Below the pieces are notes generated by a model. The model saw only the letters and a program-made list of their open reading frames with translations. It had not been told where the DNA came from and did no database searches. Positions 1 through 10,032 of a stretch of DNA of 64,000 bases are shown here, piece after piece. Positions within the stretch are counted from its first letter, which is position 1; every line of letters starts with the position of its first letter. The stretch is from Prochlorococcus marinus str. MIT 9201. Its GTDB lineage: Bacteria > Cyanobacteriota > Cyanobacteriia > PCC-6307 > Cyanobiaceae. The position numbers and the translations under genes are program-made. The stretch lies in NCBI RefSeq assembly GCF_000759955.1, contig NZ_JNAL01000007.1:150647-214646 (forward strand), read 5' to 3'.

Positions 1-344
1 TACCATTTGTAATTTATGTTATTTACAATGCCTTTTTTGCATTCCAACAAAACTTAGCACATAGTTCTATAAAAATAATATATCCTAAAATCGTCTCATA
101 TGTATTCATGAGCCCATCAATTCATTGGTTACATCACTCTACAAATGAAAATCACTATGACTGTAATTTTGGGAATGTTTTTTCTTTTTGGGACAGATTA
201 TTTAATACTTACCTAGACGAATCAAATATCGAGGATATTGAAGGATTTGGAATAGAAAATACAGAATATAATAAACACCACCCTATTTACAGTTATACAT
301 TTCTTCCAATAATAAAAATATTAAAAAGACTAAAAATTGCTTAA
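1..344 (+). CDS. Fatty acid hydroxylase / sterol desaturase family protein, C-terminal part (5' cut by window)
   Basis: The reading frame is open from base 3 with no stop, so the gene begins before the window and only about the last 113 residues are visible. The tail has the hallmarks of the membrane di-iron hydroxylase superfamily: a histidine motif (NLAHSS) followed by the HxxHH motif (HWLHHS), then the conserved NFGNVFSFWDRLFNTY block. Members hydroxylate or desaturate lipid or carotenoid substrates at the membrane. The substrate cannot be told from this fragment. It lies on the plus strand at the edge of the polysaccharide island, and a first ATG at 108 is internal rather than the start. 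Family call is firm; role is unknown. Confidence 0.8.
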   Translation, partial: PFVIYVIYNAFFAFQQNLAHSSIKIIYPKIVSYVFMSPSIHWLHHSTNENHYDCNFGNVFSFWDRLFNTYLDESNIEDIEGFGIENTEYNKHHPIYSYTFLPIIKILKRLKIA

Positions 345-420
345 ATCTTATTCATCAGATATTCAAGCTTTAATTAATTATTTTTATATTTTTTATTTTT
401 CTTGGGATTAAGAAGTATTT

Positions 421-1572
421 CTAAAGAGTTTTTTCAAGATTTCTAGTTCTTTTTAAAAAAGTATCGAATTTATCTTCCCAGGAATAATATTGATTACAAT
501 AGTTGTAATTTTTAATTCCTATTTGTTCCCTTTTTTTTAAATCCCCCATTTTCTCTATTGCGATGTCAAATTCCTTTTGATTATTTATCAAAATAATACC
601 TTCAGGTACAGGTTGAATTAAACCTTCAATAACTTTTTTGCTCGCAAATACTACAAGACCAACTGAAATCGCTTCTAAACATTTATTCTGAATACCTGTT
701 CCAAGATTAGTTATTGCAGCAGAAATATCGCATTTAGCAATCTCTTCAGATAAAGAATCAACTTCACCAATCAGTTTTATAAAACTTTGCTGATATTTTT
801 TTATTTTTAAAAGATTACTATTCTTGCCTACAGCAATGATTATCAATTGTTTTTTATGACTACAATTTTCTACATATCTAATTAAGTTGTGAAAACATTC
901 TTTGTTAGGTGGATAAGAGAAATTACCACTTACAACTATCCTTATGATTTTTGAATTTCTGAAACTTTTCAGTTTTAATTTATTAACTCCATTAGGCACC
1001 ACATTCACTTTTGGATCTATTTCTGAAGCATCTCTTTCTGATACTGCTGTTGAATAGTAGGATTTGTCAACCAAATACTTCTCAATTTTTTTGGATAAAT
1101 TTATTTCTAATTGAAGAAAAATTTCGGTTAAAAATGATATTTTAGATCTGTTTTTTAAAGCCAATTTTAACGAATCAACAAAATCGATACTTAAATTAAT
1201 TGGCAAACAATCAAAACAAATAATAGCTGATCTAGCAAGATGAAGATTGAAAAATCTTTTTTTATTTTTTTTTAAAATGGTTTTTACAATGTTATTTGCG
1301 TGACGAGAATAAAATAAAGAGAAATGAAATGGATATTTTTTTATGATGCAATTAAATAAACCCAAAAACTTATCAAGTATATCTTTTTTATAAAAAATAA
1401 ACTTTAAATTACCATTTTCATTGATATTTTTAATACTAATTTTTGGATAAGGAGTTATTACATATAATTTAAATTTATTAGATAAAAATTTAATTTTTGC
1501 ATCTAATACTACTTGATCACCTTTTCTTATTGGGTAGGGAAAACGCGTAGAAATTATATATAAATTATTCAT
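421..1572 (-). CDS. Glycosyltransferase, GT-B fold (GT4-like)
   Basis: This 383-residue protein looks like a retaining GT-B glycosyltransferase that moves a sugar from a nucleotide donor to a growing lipid-linked glycan on the cytoplasmic face. The C-terminal donor-site block is visible around residues 291-311 (GTGIQNKCLEAISVGLVVFAS), with the Glu expected in this family. The GIQNK form of the block resembles sugar transferases of exopolysaccharide clusters rather than sucrose or glycogen enzymes. The ATG start is preceded by about 100 bp shared with the divergent GT2 gene. The protein is rich in Lys, Ile and Asn, as is usual for this AT-rich island. Donor and acceptor cannot be predicted. 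Confidence 0.8.
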   Translation of the reverse strand: MNNLYIISTRFPYPIRKGDQVVLDAKIKFLSNKFKLYVITPYPKISIKNINENGNLKFIFYKKDILDKFLGLFNCIIKKYPFHFSLFYSRHANNIVKTILKKNKKRFFNLHLARSAIICFDCLPINLSIDFVDSLKLALKNRSKISFLTEIFLQLEINLSKKIEKYLVDKSYYSTAVSERDASEIDPKVNVVPNGVNKLKLKSFRNSKIIRIVVSGNFSYPPNKECFHNLIRYVENCSHKKQLIIIAVGKNSNLLKIKKYQQSFIKLIGEVDSLSEEIAKCDISAAITNLGTGIQNKCLEAISVGLVVFASKKVIEGLIQPVPEGIILINNQKEFDIAIEKMGDLKKREQIGIKNYNYCNQYYSWEDKFDTFLKRTRNLEKTL

Positions 1573-1675
1573 TCATAATTCTTTTGTCTCTTAATTATAA
1601 TAAGAGAGGTATTCTTATTAATTATTTTAGAATTAAATTTTAACTTTATTATAATTAAATAGATAAATAATTTCA

Positions 1676-2581
1676 ATGAAGAAAAATATTTCCAAAAAAG
1701 TATTTTTTTCTTTTATATGCGTCACATTTAACAACAATAGAGAACTATTTAATACCCTCAAATCTCTTGATAAACAAAATTTTAAAGCCTTTGAAGTCCT
1801 GATTGGTAATGGTGGTGATCCTTTAAATATAGATGATTTAAATTCTAAATTTTCTTTAAATATTGGAAAATTGCTTAATAAAAAGGATAAAGGTATTTAC
1901 GATGCAATGAATTCTTTAAAACCCTATGTGAAGGGAGAATATATTTGTTATTTGAATTCTGGCGATACTTTAAATAATAAAAACGTATTAAGACAAGTTT
2001 TTGAATCAATAAATAAAACTAATAATCTAAAATATCCCCTTGTTTGGTGCTCAGCTAAATTTATAAGTGATATTTCTAATGTAAGTTATCTAGTACCAGA
2101 CCCAAAGAAAATTAAAATAAAATTTTTAAAGAATTGGCTATTTTTTATGCATTTTTATATTTGTCATCAGGCGTGTTTTATAAGATATGACTTCTTAAAA
2201 AATCATAATTATGATATAGAAAACCTTGAAGCAGATTATTTTTTAAAAAAAATTTTAATAGAGCATAAATTAGGATCTCTTTATATTCCTATAATATCCA
2301 CAAATTTTTTCTTAGATGGAGTAAGTTCTAATATTAATAATAAAAATCTTTTATTTAAACATTTTAAGCAACTAAAAAAATATAAATATTCCCTAAAAAT
2401 ATTAGTTTTTGTAAAACTTTTATCGAAATTTTTGATTGAAGTCTTACTTTCAAATAAAAGGCATTACTATAAATTAATTAAATACAGATTACTTGAATAT
2501 TTTGTTTTATTAGTTTCTAAAATATATATTTCAAATAAATATATAGTAAGGATAACGAGATTAAAATTAAAAAAAAATTAG
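1676..2581 (+). CDS. Glycosyltransferase family 2
   Basis: A 301-residue GT-A glycosyltransferase. The N-terminal nucleotide-binding region (FICVTFNNN, residues 13-21) and the GNGG stretch near residue 45 fit GT2. DKGIYDAMN (71-79) and LNSGD (93-97) are the signature of the subgroup that includes colanic-acid WcaE-like enzymes, the LNSGD Asp standing at the metal/donor site. The C-terminal third is Lys-rich and hydrophobic and may sit against the membrane. It is divergent from the upstream GT4-like gene and convergent with the PNPT gene downstream (24-bp gap). Probably adds one sugar to the island's glycan; specificity unknown. Confidence 0.85.
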   Translation: MKKNISKKVFFSFICVTFNNNRELFNTLKSLDKQNFKAFEVLIGNGGDPLNIDDLNSKFSLNIGKLLNKKDKGIYDAMNSLKPYVKGEYICYLNSGDTLNNKNVLRQVFESINKTNNLKYPLVWCSAKFISDISNVSYLVPDPKKIKIKFLKNWLFFMHFYICHQACFIRYDFLKNHNYDIENLEADYFLKKILIEHKLGSLYIPIISTNFFLDGVSSNINNKNLLFKHFKQLKKYKYSLKILVFVKLLSKFLIEVLLSNKRHYYKLIKYRLLEYFVLLVSKIYISNKYIVRITRLKLKKN

Positions 2582-2605
2582 AGTTATATTCATAAAGAAT
2601 TATAG

Positions 2606-3931
2606 TTAACTAATTGGTTCTGAACCTTTAATATTGAAAACAAGTTTAATTGTTTTAAAAAAAATTATGATATCAAATAAGAAGGAGAAATTTTTTATGT
2701 AGAAAATATCATAACTTAATTTGTTCCTTGCATCTTCTACTGAGGCGCCATATGGATAATTTACTTGGGCCCATCCACTAAGACCAGGCCTAATACTATA
2801 TCTCTGGTAATATAAACTGATATGTTCCTTAAGCATTAAATCTATTTCAGGCCTCTCTGGCCTTGGTCCTATCAAACTCATATCCCCTTTAATAACACTT
2901 AATAATTGTGGAATTTCATCTAGCCTTGAGATTCTTATTATCTTTCCGATTTTGGTTACTCTGTCATCTTTTTTCTTAGACCATTGTGGACCATTCACTT
3001 CTGCATCCAATTTCATACTTCTGAATTTAAGAACTTTAAACGGTTTGCATTTGAAGCCGTTCCTTTTCTGTGAGTAGAAAATTGGTCCTTTATCCTCTAA
3101 TTTAATTAGCAGCATAACAATTAAACATATTGGGAAAGTAATAAAAATAAGGATCAGGCTAAAAACAATATCACTCATTCTCTTAAGTCTCAATTGAACA
3201 GTCTTGTAAAGAGAAATATAGTTAAATTGGTAAAAATCTAAAACTGTTAATAGTTCTGTTGGGGTTCTATTTAGATATTTCTCAACCCATTGGATAACAC
3301 TGTAGATTAAAACACCATCTAAAGAATTATTATTGCAAAAATCTATTTCATTATTATCAAGAGTATCTTTTGCAATAATAATTTCACTAACTCCTAGATT
3401 ATTACTTATTGAATTATTGTCGTGTTTAATAAGATTAAAGTTAATTAATTTCTCTTTTTCAAAAGGTAAAAATTTAGATTTTATTAATTCAATATCACCT
3501 ATTACGAAAATATGCCGATTTTTTTTAAATGCGATTTTGAAAAAGAACTTGAATATAAATTGCGAGATAATGCTCAAGAAAATTAATTTTAATAAAAAAT
3601 AATTTAAAAGATTAACATAAATAAAATTTCCAAAAATTAAAGATAAAAAATATTGAATAGAAAAGCTTGAAGCAAATGTCAGTAAAGTGGATACTATATT
3701 CCCTATAACTATTCCTGAAAAAAAATTTTGCCATTTGATATATGGAAATAAAGAATAACGGCCACATACATAACTAATTAGAATCCATAAAAAGGTTGAT
3801 ATTAAAAAAATTCCCTTTATATAAGTTTGAGTTGGATTTAGAAATTTTAAATAAACTATATAAGAAATTATCACATCCATAAATGCGGCATATAAAGTAT
3901 GTTTTCTTACTTTCAACCAAGGTATTAACAT
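2606..3931 (-). CDS. Polyprenyl-phosphate sugar-1-phosphate transferase (long PNPT, WcaJ/WbaP-like)
   Basis: The 441-residue protein has hydrophobic N-terminal segments (about residues 12-130), a cytoplasmic linker and a C-terminal bacterial sugar-transferase domain from about residue 250. Catalytic-domain motifs are clear: KFRSM, SRLDEIPQL with its Asp-Glu pair, GPRPER and RPGLSGWAQV. Such enzymes start glycan assembly by transferring a sugar-1-phosphate, commonly glucose or galactose, to undecaprenyl phosphate. It heads a minus-strand run followed by GDP-fucose synthase. A second, shorter enzyme of the same family lies at 16397-17050, so the island can start two lipid-linked chains or uses two different priming sugars. 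Confidence 0.9.
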   Translation of the reverse strand: MLIPWLKVRKHTLYAAFMDVIISYIVYLKFLNPTQTYIKGIFLISTFLWILISYVCGRYSLFPYIKWQNFFSGIVIGNIVSTLLTFASSFSIQYFLSLIFGNFIYVNLLNYFLLKLIFLSIISQFIFKFFFKIAFKKNRHIFVIGDIELIKSKFLPFEKEKLINFNLIKHDNNSISNNLGVSEIIIAKDTLDNNEIDFCNNNSLDGVLIYSVIQWVEKYLNRTPTELLTVLDFYQFNYISLYKTVQLRLKRMSDIVFSLILIFITFPICLIVMLLIKLEDKGPIFYSQKRNGFKCKPFKVLKFRSMKLDAEVNGPQWSKKKDDRVTKIGKIIRISRLDEIPQLLSVIKGDMSLIGPRPERPEIDLMLKEHISLYYQRYSIRPGLSGWAQVNYPYGASVEDARNKLSYDIFYIKNFSFLFDIIIFFKTIKLVFNIKGSEPIS

Positions 3932-3991
3932 AAAATAAAATTTATAAGTTTACTTTAAGAATTAATCATTAATTATTTTATTGATCCCATC

Positions 3992-5008
3992 TTAAGTTCT
4001 CAAAGATTTATTTTTTAATTCCTCTTTAAAACATGAAATAGTTCTTTCTATTCCTTTTTCTAGATCATATTTTGGACTCCATCCTAAATTTAAAAACTTT
4101 GTACTATCTAATTTTTTTCTTGGAGTCCCATCTGGCTTATTAATATCCCAAATAATTCTTCCTTTGTAGTCTAATTTTTTTGCAATTATTTCTGCTAAAT
4201 TTTTTATTTTGATTTCGTCTTTGGTCCCAACATTAAGCCATGTTAATTTATTACCTTTAGAGTCTTTAGGGGCATCATTTTCTTCAGGAAACCAATTATC
4301 GAGGGCAAAAATAACTGCTTTTGCCAAATCATCTACATAAAGAAATTCTCTTAGAGGCTTACCTGTTCCCCAGCATGTAACTTCCTTTATAGAATTAGTT
4401 TTTGCATAATAAAATTTACTAATTAAAGCTGGTAAAACATGGCTATTATTAGGGTTGTAATTATCATTTTGTCCATATAGATTTGTAGGCATTAATGAAA
4501 TAGCATCAAATCCATATTGATATCGAAATGCATCACAAAGCTTTATTCCGGCAATTTTTGCTAATGCATACCATTGATTAGTTTCTTCTAGAGAATTACT
4601 TAAAAGATACTCCTCTTTGATAGGTTGTTTGGAAAATTTCGGATATATACAACTACTACCTAAAAATAAGAATCTTCTTACTCCTAATTTATATGATGTT
4701 TCTATTAAATTATTTTGAATTTTTAAATTATCCAATAAAAAGTCACTTGGACTTTCTGAATTAGCAAGTATACCTCCAACTTTTGCTGCGGCATTTACTA
4801 CAATGTCAGGCTTATTATTGGCAAACCAATTTAAAACCATATTTGCATCACTAAGATCCAATTCTTTTCTAGAAGGTTTTAAGATTGTTACTTTTGGATA
4901 ATTATCTTTAAATTTATTATTCTCAAAAAGTCTACTAATTGCACTACCGACCATTCCATTCGCACCTGTTATTAATATTCTGTCTCTTTCTTGGATACCT
5001 TTTTTCAC
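3992..5008 (-). CDS. fcl: GDP-L-fucose synthase
   Basis: This bifunctional epimerase/reductase converts GDP-4-keto-6-deoxymannose, the product of the gene immediately upstream (gmd), to GDP-L-fucose with NADPH. At 338 residues it is a normal-length short-chain dehydrogenase. The Rossmann motif GANGMVG is at 15-21, the SSCIYP block characteristic of fucose synthases near 118-123, and the catalytic Tyr147 and Lys151 in YALAK. The gap to gmd is about 37 bp on the same strand, so the pair is very probably co-transcribed. It supplies activated fucose for the island's glycan. The call is secure because the enzyme and its partner occur together. Confidence 0.93.
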   Translation of the reverse strand: MKKGIQERDRILITGANGMVGSAISRLFENNKFKDNYPKVTILKPSRKELDLSDANMVLNWFANNKPDIVVNAAAKVGGILANSESPSDFLLDNLKIQNNLIETSYKLGVRRFLFLGSSCIYPKFSKQPIKEEYLLSNSLEETNQWYALAKIAGIKLCDAFRYQYGFDAISLMPTNLYGQNDNYNPNNSHVLPALISKFYYAKTNSIKEVTCWGTGKPLREFLYVDDLAKAVIFALDNWFPEENDAPKDSKGNKLTWLNVGTKDEIKIKNLAEIIAKKLDYKGRIIWDINKPDGTPRKKLDSTKFLNLGWSPKYDLEKGIERTISCFKEELKNKSLRT

Positions 5009-5045
5009 AATATTTTTTTATAAATCATTTTTGTATGCAATTTAT

Positions 5046-6173
5046 TCAAAAATCATTATGGTTGTATCCATTCTTGGAAAGAAGGCTTTCTTTTTTTGCT
5101 TCATTATCGTCATGCTTAATCATTTCTGAAATTAATTCTTCAATTGATATTTTAGGTTGCCAACCAAGCTTATTTTTTGCCTTATCACTATTACCTAATA
5201 ATATGTCAACTTCAGTTGGCCTGAAATATCTTGGATCAATCCTCACAACTATCTCTCCATTATCTGCTCTTTTACCTATTTCATTTTTACCTTTACCTTC
5301 CCAAATTATTGAAGGCCCATCATGGGATTTAGACCATCCAATTTCTTTGGCACATAGCTCGATAAAATTTCTAACAGTCATAGTTCTACCAGAAGAGATA
5401 ACAAAGTCCTCTGGTTCTTTTTGTTGTAACATAAGCCATTGCATCTCTACATAGTCCTTTGCATGGCCCCAATCTCTTTTTGAATCAATATTACCAAGAT
5501 AAATACATTTTTCTAATCCATTATTTATTCTCGTTAACCCTCTTGTTATTTTTTTTGTGACGAAAGTCTCACCTCTGCGGGGTGATTCATGATTAAATAA
5601 AATACCATTACACGCAAAAAGTCCATAAGCTTCTCTGTAGTTAATAGTTATCCAGTATGCATAGAGCTTCGCAACTCCATAAGGACTTCTTGGATAAAAG
5701 GGTGTATTCTCATTTTGGGGAATTTCTCTGACTTTCCCAAATAATTCACTCGTACTCGCTTGATAAATTTTTGTTTTATCTTTTAGTCCCAATATTCTTA
5801 TCGCCTCTAATATTCTTAAAGTTCCTAAAGCATCACTATTAGCAGTGTATTCAGGACTCTCGAAACTAACAGAGACATGACTTTGTGCACCCAAATTATA
5901 TATTTCATCGGGTTGGATTTGTTGAATTATTCTTATTAAATTTGTGCTATCTGTTAAATCTCCATAATGAAGAATAAAGTTTTGATTATCAATATGAGGG
6001 TCTTGATATAAGTGATTAATTCTCTCTGTATTAAAGCTGCTAGATCTTCTTTTGATGCCATGAACTTTATAACCTTTATTTAATAAAAATTCAGATAAAT
6101 AACTACCATCTTGACCAGTTATGCCAGTTATTAATGCTACTCGAGATGAATATTTTCTATTATCTAAATTCAT
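5046..6173 (-). CDS. gmd: GDP-mannose 4,6-dehydratase
   Basis: Catalyses the first committed step from GDP-mannose to GDP-fucose, producing GDP-4-keto-6-deoxy-D-mannose with bound NADP. The 375-residue protein shows the diagnostic [10 protein letters not shown] at 17-26, the TSELFGKV block near 141-148 with the active-site Thr/Ser and Glu, and Tyr165/Lys169 in the YGVAK motif. Length and the internal [11 protein letters not shown] block match the GMD family closely. It is followed downstream by fcl on the same strand. Its substrate would come from the ManC-type enzyme at 10033-11469, so the whole GDP-mannose to GDP-fucose route is encoded within about 8 kb. Confidence 0.95.
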   Translation of the reverse strand: MNLDNRKYSSRVALITGITGQDGSYLSEFLLNKGYKVHGIKRRSSSFNTERINHLYQDPHIDNQNFILHYGDLTDSTNLIRIIQQIQPDEIYNLGAQSHVSVSFESPEYTANSDALGTLRILEAIRILGLKDKTKIYQASTSELFGKVREIPQNENTPFYPRSPYGVAKLYAYWITINYREAYGLFACNGILFNHESPRRGETFVTKKITRGLTRINNGLEKCIYLGNIDSKRDWGHAKDYVEMQWLMLQQKEPEDFVISSGRTMTVRNFIELCAKEIGWSKSHDGPSIIWEGKGKNEIGKRADNGEIVVRIDPRYFRPTEVDILLGNSDKAKNKLGWQPKISIEELISEMIKHDDNEAKKESLLSKNGYNHNDF

Positions 6174-6287
6174 TAGAAATGTCTTCTATCTAAGTATATT
6201 AAGTGAGGGAGATCAAAATATAAATTTCCTTTAAATTTTTATTATTTTATTTTTACAATAAAAAAAAATAAAGTTATATTTTGTTGT

Positions 6288-7700
6288 TTAATTACCATCA
6301 CCCAGTCTCCATAAATTTAAACCTGCTTTAAGGACTTTTTCTTTAACAACAATCGATCTAGAATCAAAAACCCATGAAGGCTTTCTCATCGATTTTGCTA
6401 TGAGATCCCACTGAATAGTGGAATATTCTTCCCATTCGGTAAGAACTACTACTGCATCAGAACCTTTTGCTGCAGTTAATATATCACTATGAAATTCCCA
6501 ACCTCCATAATTGTTTTCTTTATTGGCAGGATAATTTTCTTTTGCAATTGGTTCAACTCCTAAATCTGAGCTAATCTGTTTTTCACTAACTTTTGGATCA
6601 TGAATACTTAATCTGGCGCCTTCTTCTAACAAATCCTTGCAAATTACTATAGCTGAAGACTCCCTAGTATCATTAGTGTTTGCTTTAAAAGAAAATCCTA
6701 GAATGCATATTTTTTTTTCAGTAATAGTACCAAAAAGTTTTTTAACTATTAATTTCGAGATTCTATGTTGATGCCAGTTATTCAAAATAGTAACCTGCTC
6801 CCAAAATTCGGCTACTTCTGGTAATCCAAAATAATTAGATAGATAAACAAGATTAAGGATATCTTTTTTAAAGCAACTACCTCCAAAGCCTGGACCAGAA
6901 TCGAGGAATTTTGAACCTATTCTCTTATCACTGCCTATAGCTCTTGATACTTCACTAACACTTGCCCCTGTTGCCTCGCAAAGTGCGCTTATGGAGTTTA
7001 TTGAGCTAATCCTTTGTGCAAGAAAAGCATTAGCAGTGAGTTTAGCTAACTCGCTGCTCCAAATATTTGTATGAAGTATTTTTTTTCTAGGCACCCAATT
7101 ATTGTAGATATTACTAAGGATATCTATCGCATTTTGATTCTCTCCGCCAATGAGTACTCTATCAGGGTCTTCAAGATCTTTAATTGCTGTCCCCTCGGCA
7201 AGAAACTCTGGATTAGATAAAACATCAAATGATTTATTAGTTTTTTCTAAATTTGTTTGCGAAGCTGCGAGAATATTTTTTATAACCTCAGCTGTTTTTA
7301 CAGGAAGTGTGCTTTTCTCAACGACTATCGTATATCCAGTTGCAAATTCGGCAACTTGCCTTGCACAAGCTTCCACCCATTTAAGATCACTTGCTTGACC
7401 TGCCCCTAATCCCTTCTTTTTTGTGGGAGTATTTACAGAAATAAAAATCATATCTGCACATTGAATATTCTTTTCAATTTCTGATGAGAAAAAAAGATTT
7501 TGACCTCTACATTTTTTGATTTTTTCGCTCAAACCAGGCTCAAATATAGGTAATTTTTCTAAATTTTCTTCGTTCCATGCATCTATTCTTTCTTTATTTA
7601 TATCAACAACTGTTATTGTGATATCGGGACATTTATCTGCAATTACCGCCATTGTAGGTCCACCTACATATCCAGCTCCAATACAGCAAATCTTTTGCAC
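6288..7700 (-). CDS. ugd: UDP-glucose 6-dehydrogenase
   Basis: Oxidises UDP-glucose twice with NAD to give UDP-glucuronate. At 470 residues it has the N-terminal nucleotide fold (GAGYVGG, 8-14), the TPTKKKG segment near 91-97, and the catalytic cysteine Cys276 in GFGGSCFKKD, then a C-terminal UDP-binding domain. The overall length and the GSCFKKD motif resemble the longer animal-like Ugd rather than the roughly 390-residue enterobacterial form. UDP-glucuronate is the substrate for the epimerase at 8986-10017. The island can therefore supply acidic sugars. It has 114 bp upstream of gmd, so its own transcript or a longer operon is possible. Confidence 0.94.
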   Translation of the reverse strand: MQKICCIGAGYVGGPTMAVIADKCPDITITVVDINKERIDAWNEENLEKLPIFEPGLSEKIKKCRGQNLFFSSEIEKNIQCADMIFISVNTPTKKKGLGAGQASDLKWVEACARQVAEFATGYTIVVEKSTLPVKTAEVIKNILAASQTNLEKTNKSFDVLSNPEFLAEGTAIKDLEDPDRVLIGGENQNAIDILSNIYNNWVPRKKILHTNIWSSELAKLTANAFLAQRISSINSISALCEATGASVSEVSRAIGSDKRIGSKFLDSGPGFGGSCFKKDILNLVYLSNYFGLPEVAEFWEQVTILNNWHQHRISKLIVKKLFGTITEKKICILGFSFKANTNDTRESSAIVICKDLLEEGARLSIHDPKVSEKQISSDLGVEPIAKENYPANKENNYGGWEFHSDILTAAKGSDAVVVLTEWEEYSTIQWDLIAKSMRKPSWVFDSRSIVVKEKVLKAGLNLWRLGDGN

Positions 7701-7832
7701 TTTTTATATAATTTTTTGTATTTTATAATTATAAATAAATTAAAAATTTGCTAATCACTTACTTTGTAATATCTTCATCGTTTTTATTAATTGGAGATTA
7801 ATTGTGAAATTAGATTTTTTAATTTTTAAAAT

Positions 7833-8924
7833 TTAAAAAAGTTTCTGGAGATTTGATGAGGCACTATTTAGAACAAATTCTTTATTAAGATTTGATTGGT
7901 ATAACCATCCATCCCTACACATATCTTTTAAATTTTTTTTGGGTTTCCAATCTAAAAGATTTGTGGCGAGGTCATTATTTGCTATTACATTTGGACTGTC
8001 TCCTGATCTTCTTTCCCCAAAAATATAATTAAAATCACAACCATTAATATCTATAAATGTTTCTACAAGTTCCAGAACAGATGTTCCAATTCCTGTCCCA
8101 ATATTCAAATTGATAAATTGGGAGTCTTTTGTTAATAAATAGTTCAATGCTGATTTATGAGCATCAGCCAAATCCATAATATGTATATAGTCCCTTATGC
8201 ATGTTCCATCTTCTGTAGGCCAATCATTTCCGAATATTTCTAATTTATCTATCTTACCTGATGCAACCTGACATATAAAGGGAAATATATTGTTTGGTAT
8301 TCCTTCGGGCTCTTCTCCAATAAGTCCACTTGAATGAGCGCCGATAGGATTAAAATATCTTAAATTTGCAATTTTCCATTTTTTTATAGAGCTATCAAAG
8401 ATGTTTTTTAATATCTTTTCAATGGTAACCTTATTTTCTCCATATGGATTTATGGGATGAATTGAGGAGTTCTCTTTTAAAGATGTACTTTTTTGATTTA
8501 CTCCATAAATAGTGGCACTACTACTAAATACAATCGTATTACAATTATTATTTTGCATGCATTTAAATAGACTTATTGAGCCGCCAACATTTATGTCCCA
8601 ATATTTAATAGGATTTTTAATTGATTCTCCTACGGATTTTAAACCTGCAAAATGTAAGACTGCTTCGATTGGTTTTTTTCTCAAAATAGCTTTTTTGAAT
8701 ATTTCATCTAACAGTTTTTCATCTCTGATATCACCTTCGACAAAGAACAATTTTTTAGTTGGATTTTTTGATGATTTATGAACTTCAAAAACTTTTTCTA
8801 AAGTAAACTTATTACTATTTATCTGAGAGTCTATTGCTATTACATCATAACCATTCTCTAAAAGACTTAAACATGTATGACTGCCAATAAAACCTGAACC
8901 GCCCGTAATAAAAACTGTTGGCAT
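7833..8924 (-). CDS. galE: UDP-glucose 4-epimerase
   Basis: Interconverts UDP-glucose and UDP-galactose through a 4-keto intermediate using tightly bound NAD. The 363-residue sequence has GGSGFIG at 8-14, the HFAGLKSVGES block near 91-101 typical of GalE, the SSSATIYG segment near 134-141, and the catalytic pair Tyr161/Lys165 in YGENK. UDP-galactose made here is the substrate for the UDP-galactopyranose mutase at 12236-13366, and may also feed galactosyl priming or transfer. It is divergent from the UDP-glucuronate epimerase-like gene, with about 60 bp between the two starts holding both promoters. It could also accept N-acetylated sugars; sequence alone does not settle this. Confidence 0.93.
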   Translation of the reverse strand: MPTVFITGGSGFIGSHTCLSLLENGYDVIAIDSQINSNKFTLEKVFEVHKSSKNPTKKLFFVEGDIRDEKLLDEIFKKAILRKKPIEAVLHFAGLKSVGESIKNPIKYWDINVGGSISLFKCMQNNNCNTIVFSSSATIYGVNQKSTSLKENSSIHPINPYGENKVTIEKILKNIFDSSIKKWKIANLRYFNPIGAHSSGLIGEEPEGIPNNIFPFICQVASGKIDKLEIFGNDWPTEDGTCIRDYIHIMDLADAHKSALNYLLTKDSQFINLNIGTGIGTSVLELVETFIDINGCDFNYIFGERRSGDSPNVIANNDLATNLLDWKPKKNLKDMCRDGWLYQSNLNKEFVLNSASSNLQKLF

Positions 8925-8985
8925 ATTCCATCAAAGATAGATTTTCTAACACTAGCATATAATAAACTTAGTATTCCCAGGTGAG

Positions 8986-10017
8986 ATGACCTATTTAATC
9001 ACAGGTGCAGCAGGTTTTGTGGGTTTTCATTTATGTAAAAGATTACTTTCTGAAGGCAAGAAAGTTATTGGTATAGATAATTTAAATGATTATTATGACG
9101 TTAAATTAAAAAAAAATCGTATAAAATTTTTAGAAGAATTATCTTCTGATATTGAAAATTGGAATTTTTTTGAAGTTGATTTAATTGATAAATTAAAATT
9201 AGAAAAGATTTTTAATAATTATAAGCCTTCAATAATAATTAATTTGGCTGCTCAAGCAGGAGTTAGATATTCCATTGATAATCCAGAAATTTATTTAAAT
9301 AGTAATATTATCGGTTTTGGTAATATTTTGGAATGTTGCAGAAAATATTCAATTGAAAATTTTTTATTTGCATCAAGCAGTTCTGTTTATGGGGCTAATA
9401 CCCTTGTTCCATTTAATGAAGATCATAATGTAGATCATCCAGTAAGTCTTTATGCCGCTTCAAAAAAATCAAATGAAATTATAGCTCATAGTTATAGTCA
9501 TCTTTTTAAAATACCGATAACTGGATTAAGACTTTTTACAGTTTATGGACCTTGGGGTAGGCCTGATATGGCACCAATGATATTTGCAAAATCAATATTT
9601 GAAAAAGTAGCAATTAATATCTTTAATTATGGAAAAATGAAAAGAGATTTTACATATATCGATGATGTTATAGAAGGCATAATTAGATGTTCAAATAAAC
9701 CCGCTACTCCAGATTATGAATTTGATAGAAGTAAACCAAATCCATCTACATCACTCGCTCCATTTAGAATATTTAATTTAGGTAATTCAGAACCAATTCA
9801 AATAATGAAATTTATAGAGGTTTTAGAAGATATCATTGGCATTAAAGCCATTAAAAACTTTTCTGAAATGCAGCCAGGAGATGTTGAAACAACTTATGCT
9901 GATTGTTCTAAAGTAAATGATTGGATAGACTTTATACCTCAAACAAGTTTAATTAAAGGAATAGAAATATTTATAGATTGGTACAAGGATTACTATTTTG
10001 AAAAAAAAAATATTTGA
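8986..10017 (+). CDS. NAD-dependent epimerase, probable UDP-glucuronate 4-epimerase
   Basis: A 343-residue extended short-chain dehydrogenase. It shows GAAGFVG at 7-13, a D-N-LNDYYDVK segment just after the second strand, SSSSVYGAN near 130-138 and catalytic Tyr156/Lys160 in YAASK. The block GPWGRPDMAP is typical of enzymes that epimerise UDP-glucuronate to UDP-galacturonate, and the family length fits. UDP-glucuronate would come from the Ugd at 6288-7700. The ATG start has a GGTGAG stretch a few bases upstream. It ends 15 bp from the convergent manC gene. Substrate assignment is by motif and context, so galacturonate synthesis is likely rather than proven. Confidence 0.85.
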   Translation: MTYLITGAAGFVGFHLCKRLLSEGKKVIGIDNLNDYYDVKLKKNRIKFLEELSSDIENWNFFEVDLIDKLKLEKIFNNYKPSIIINLAAQAGVRYSIDNPEIYLNSNIIGFGNILECCRKYSIENFLFASSSSVYGANTLVPFNEDHNVDHPVSLYAASKKSNEIIAHSYSHLFKIPITGLRLFTVYGPWGRPDMAPMIFAKSIFEKVAINIFNYGKMKRDFTYIDDVIEGIIRCSNKPATPDYEFDRSKPNPSTSLAPFRIFNLGNSEPIQIMKFIEVLEDIIGIKAIKNFSEMQPGDVETTYADCSKVNDWIDFIPQTSLIKGIEIFIDWYKDYYFEKKNI

Positions 10018-10032
10018 TTTTTGATTAAGAAT

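Noticed and set aside
4939..5454. Plus-strand frame of 171 codons across fcl and gmd
   Set aside because: It overlaps two secure genes on the other strand and reads as Ser/Leu-rich antisense.
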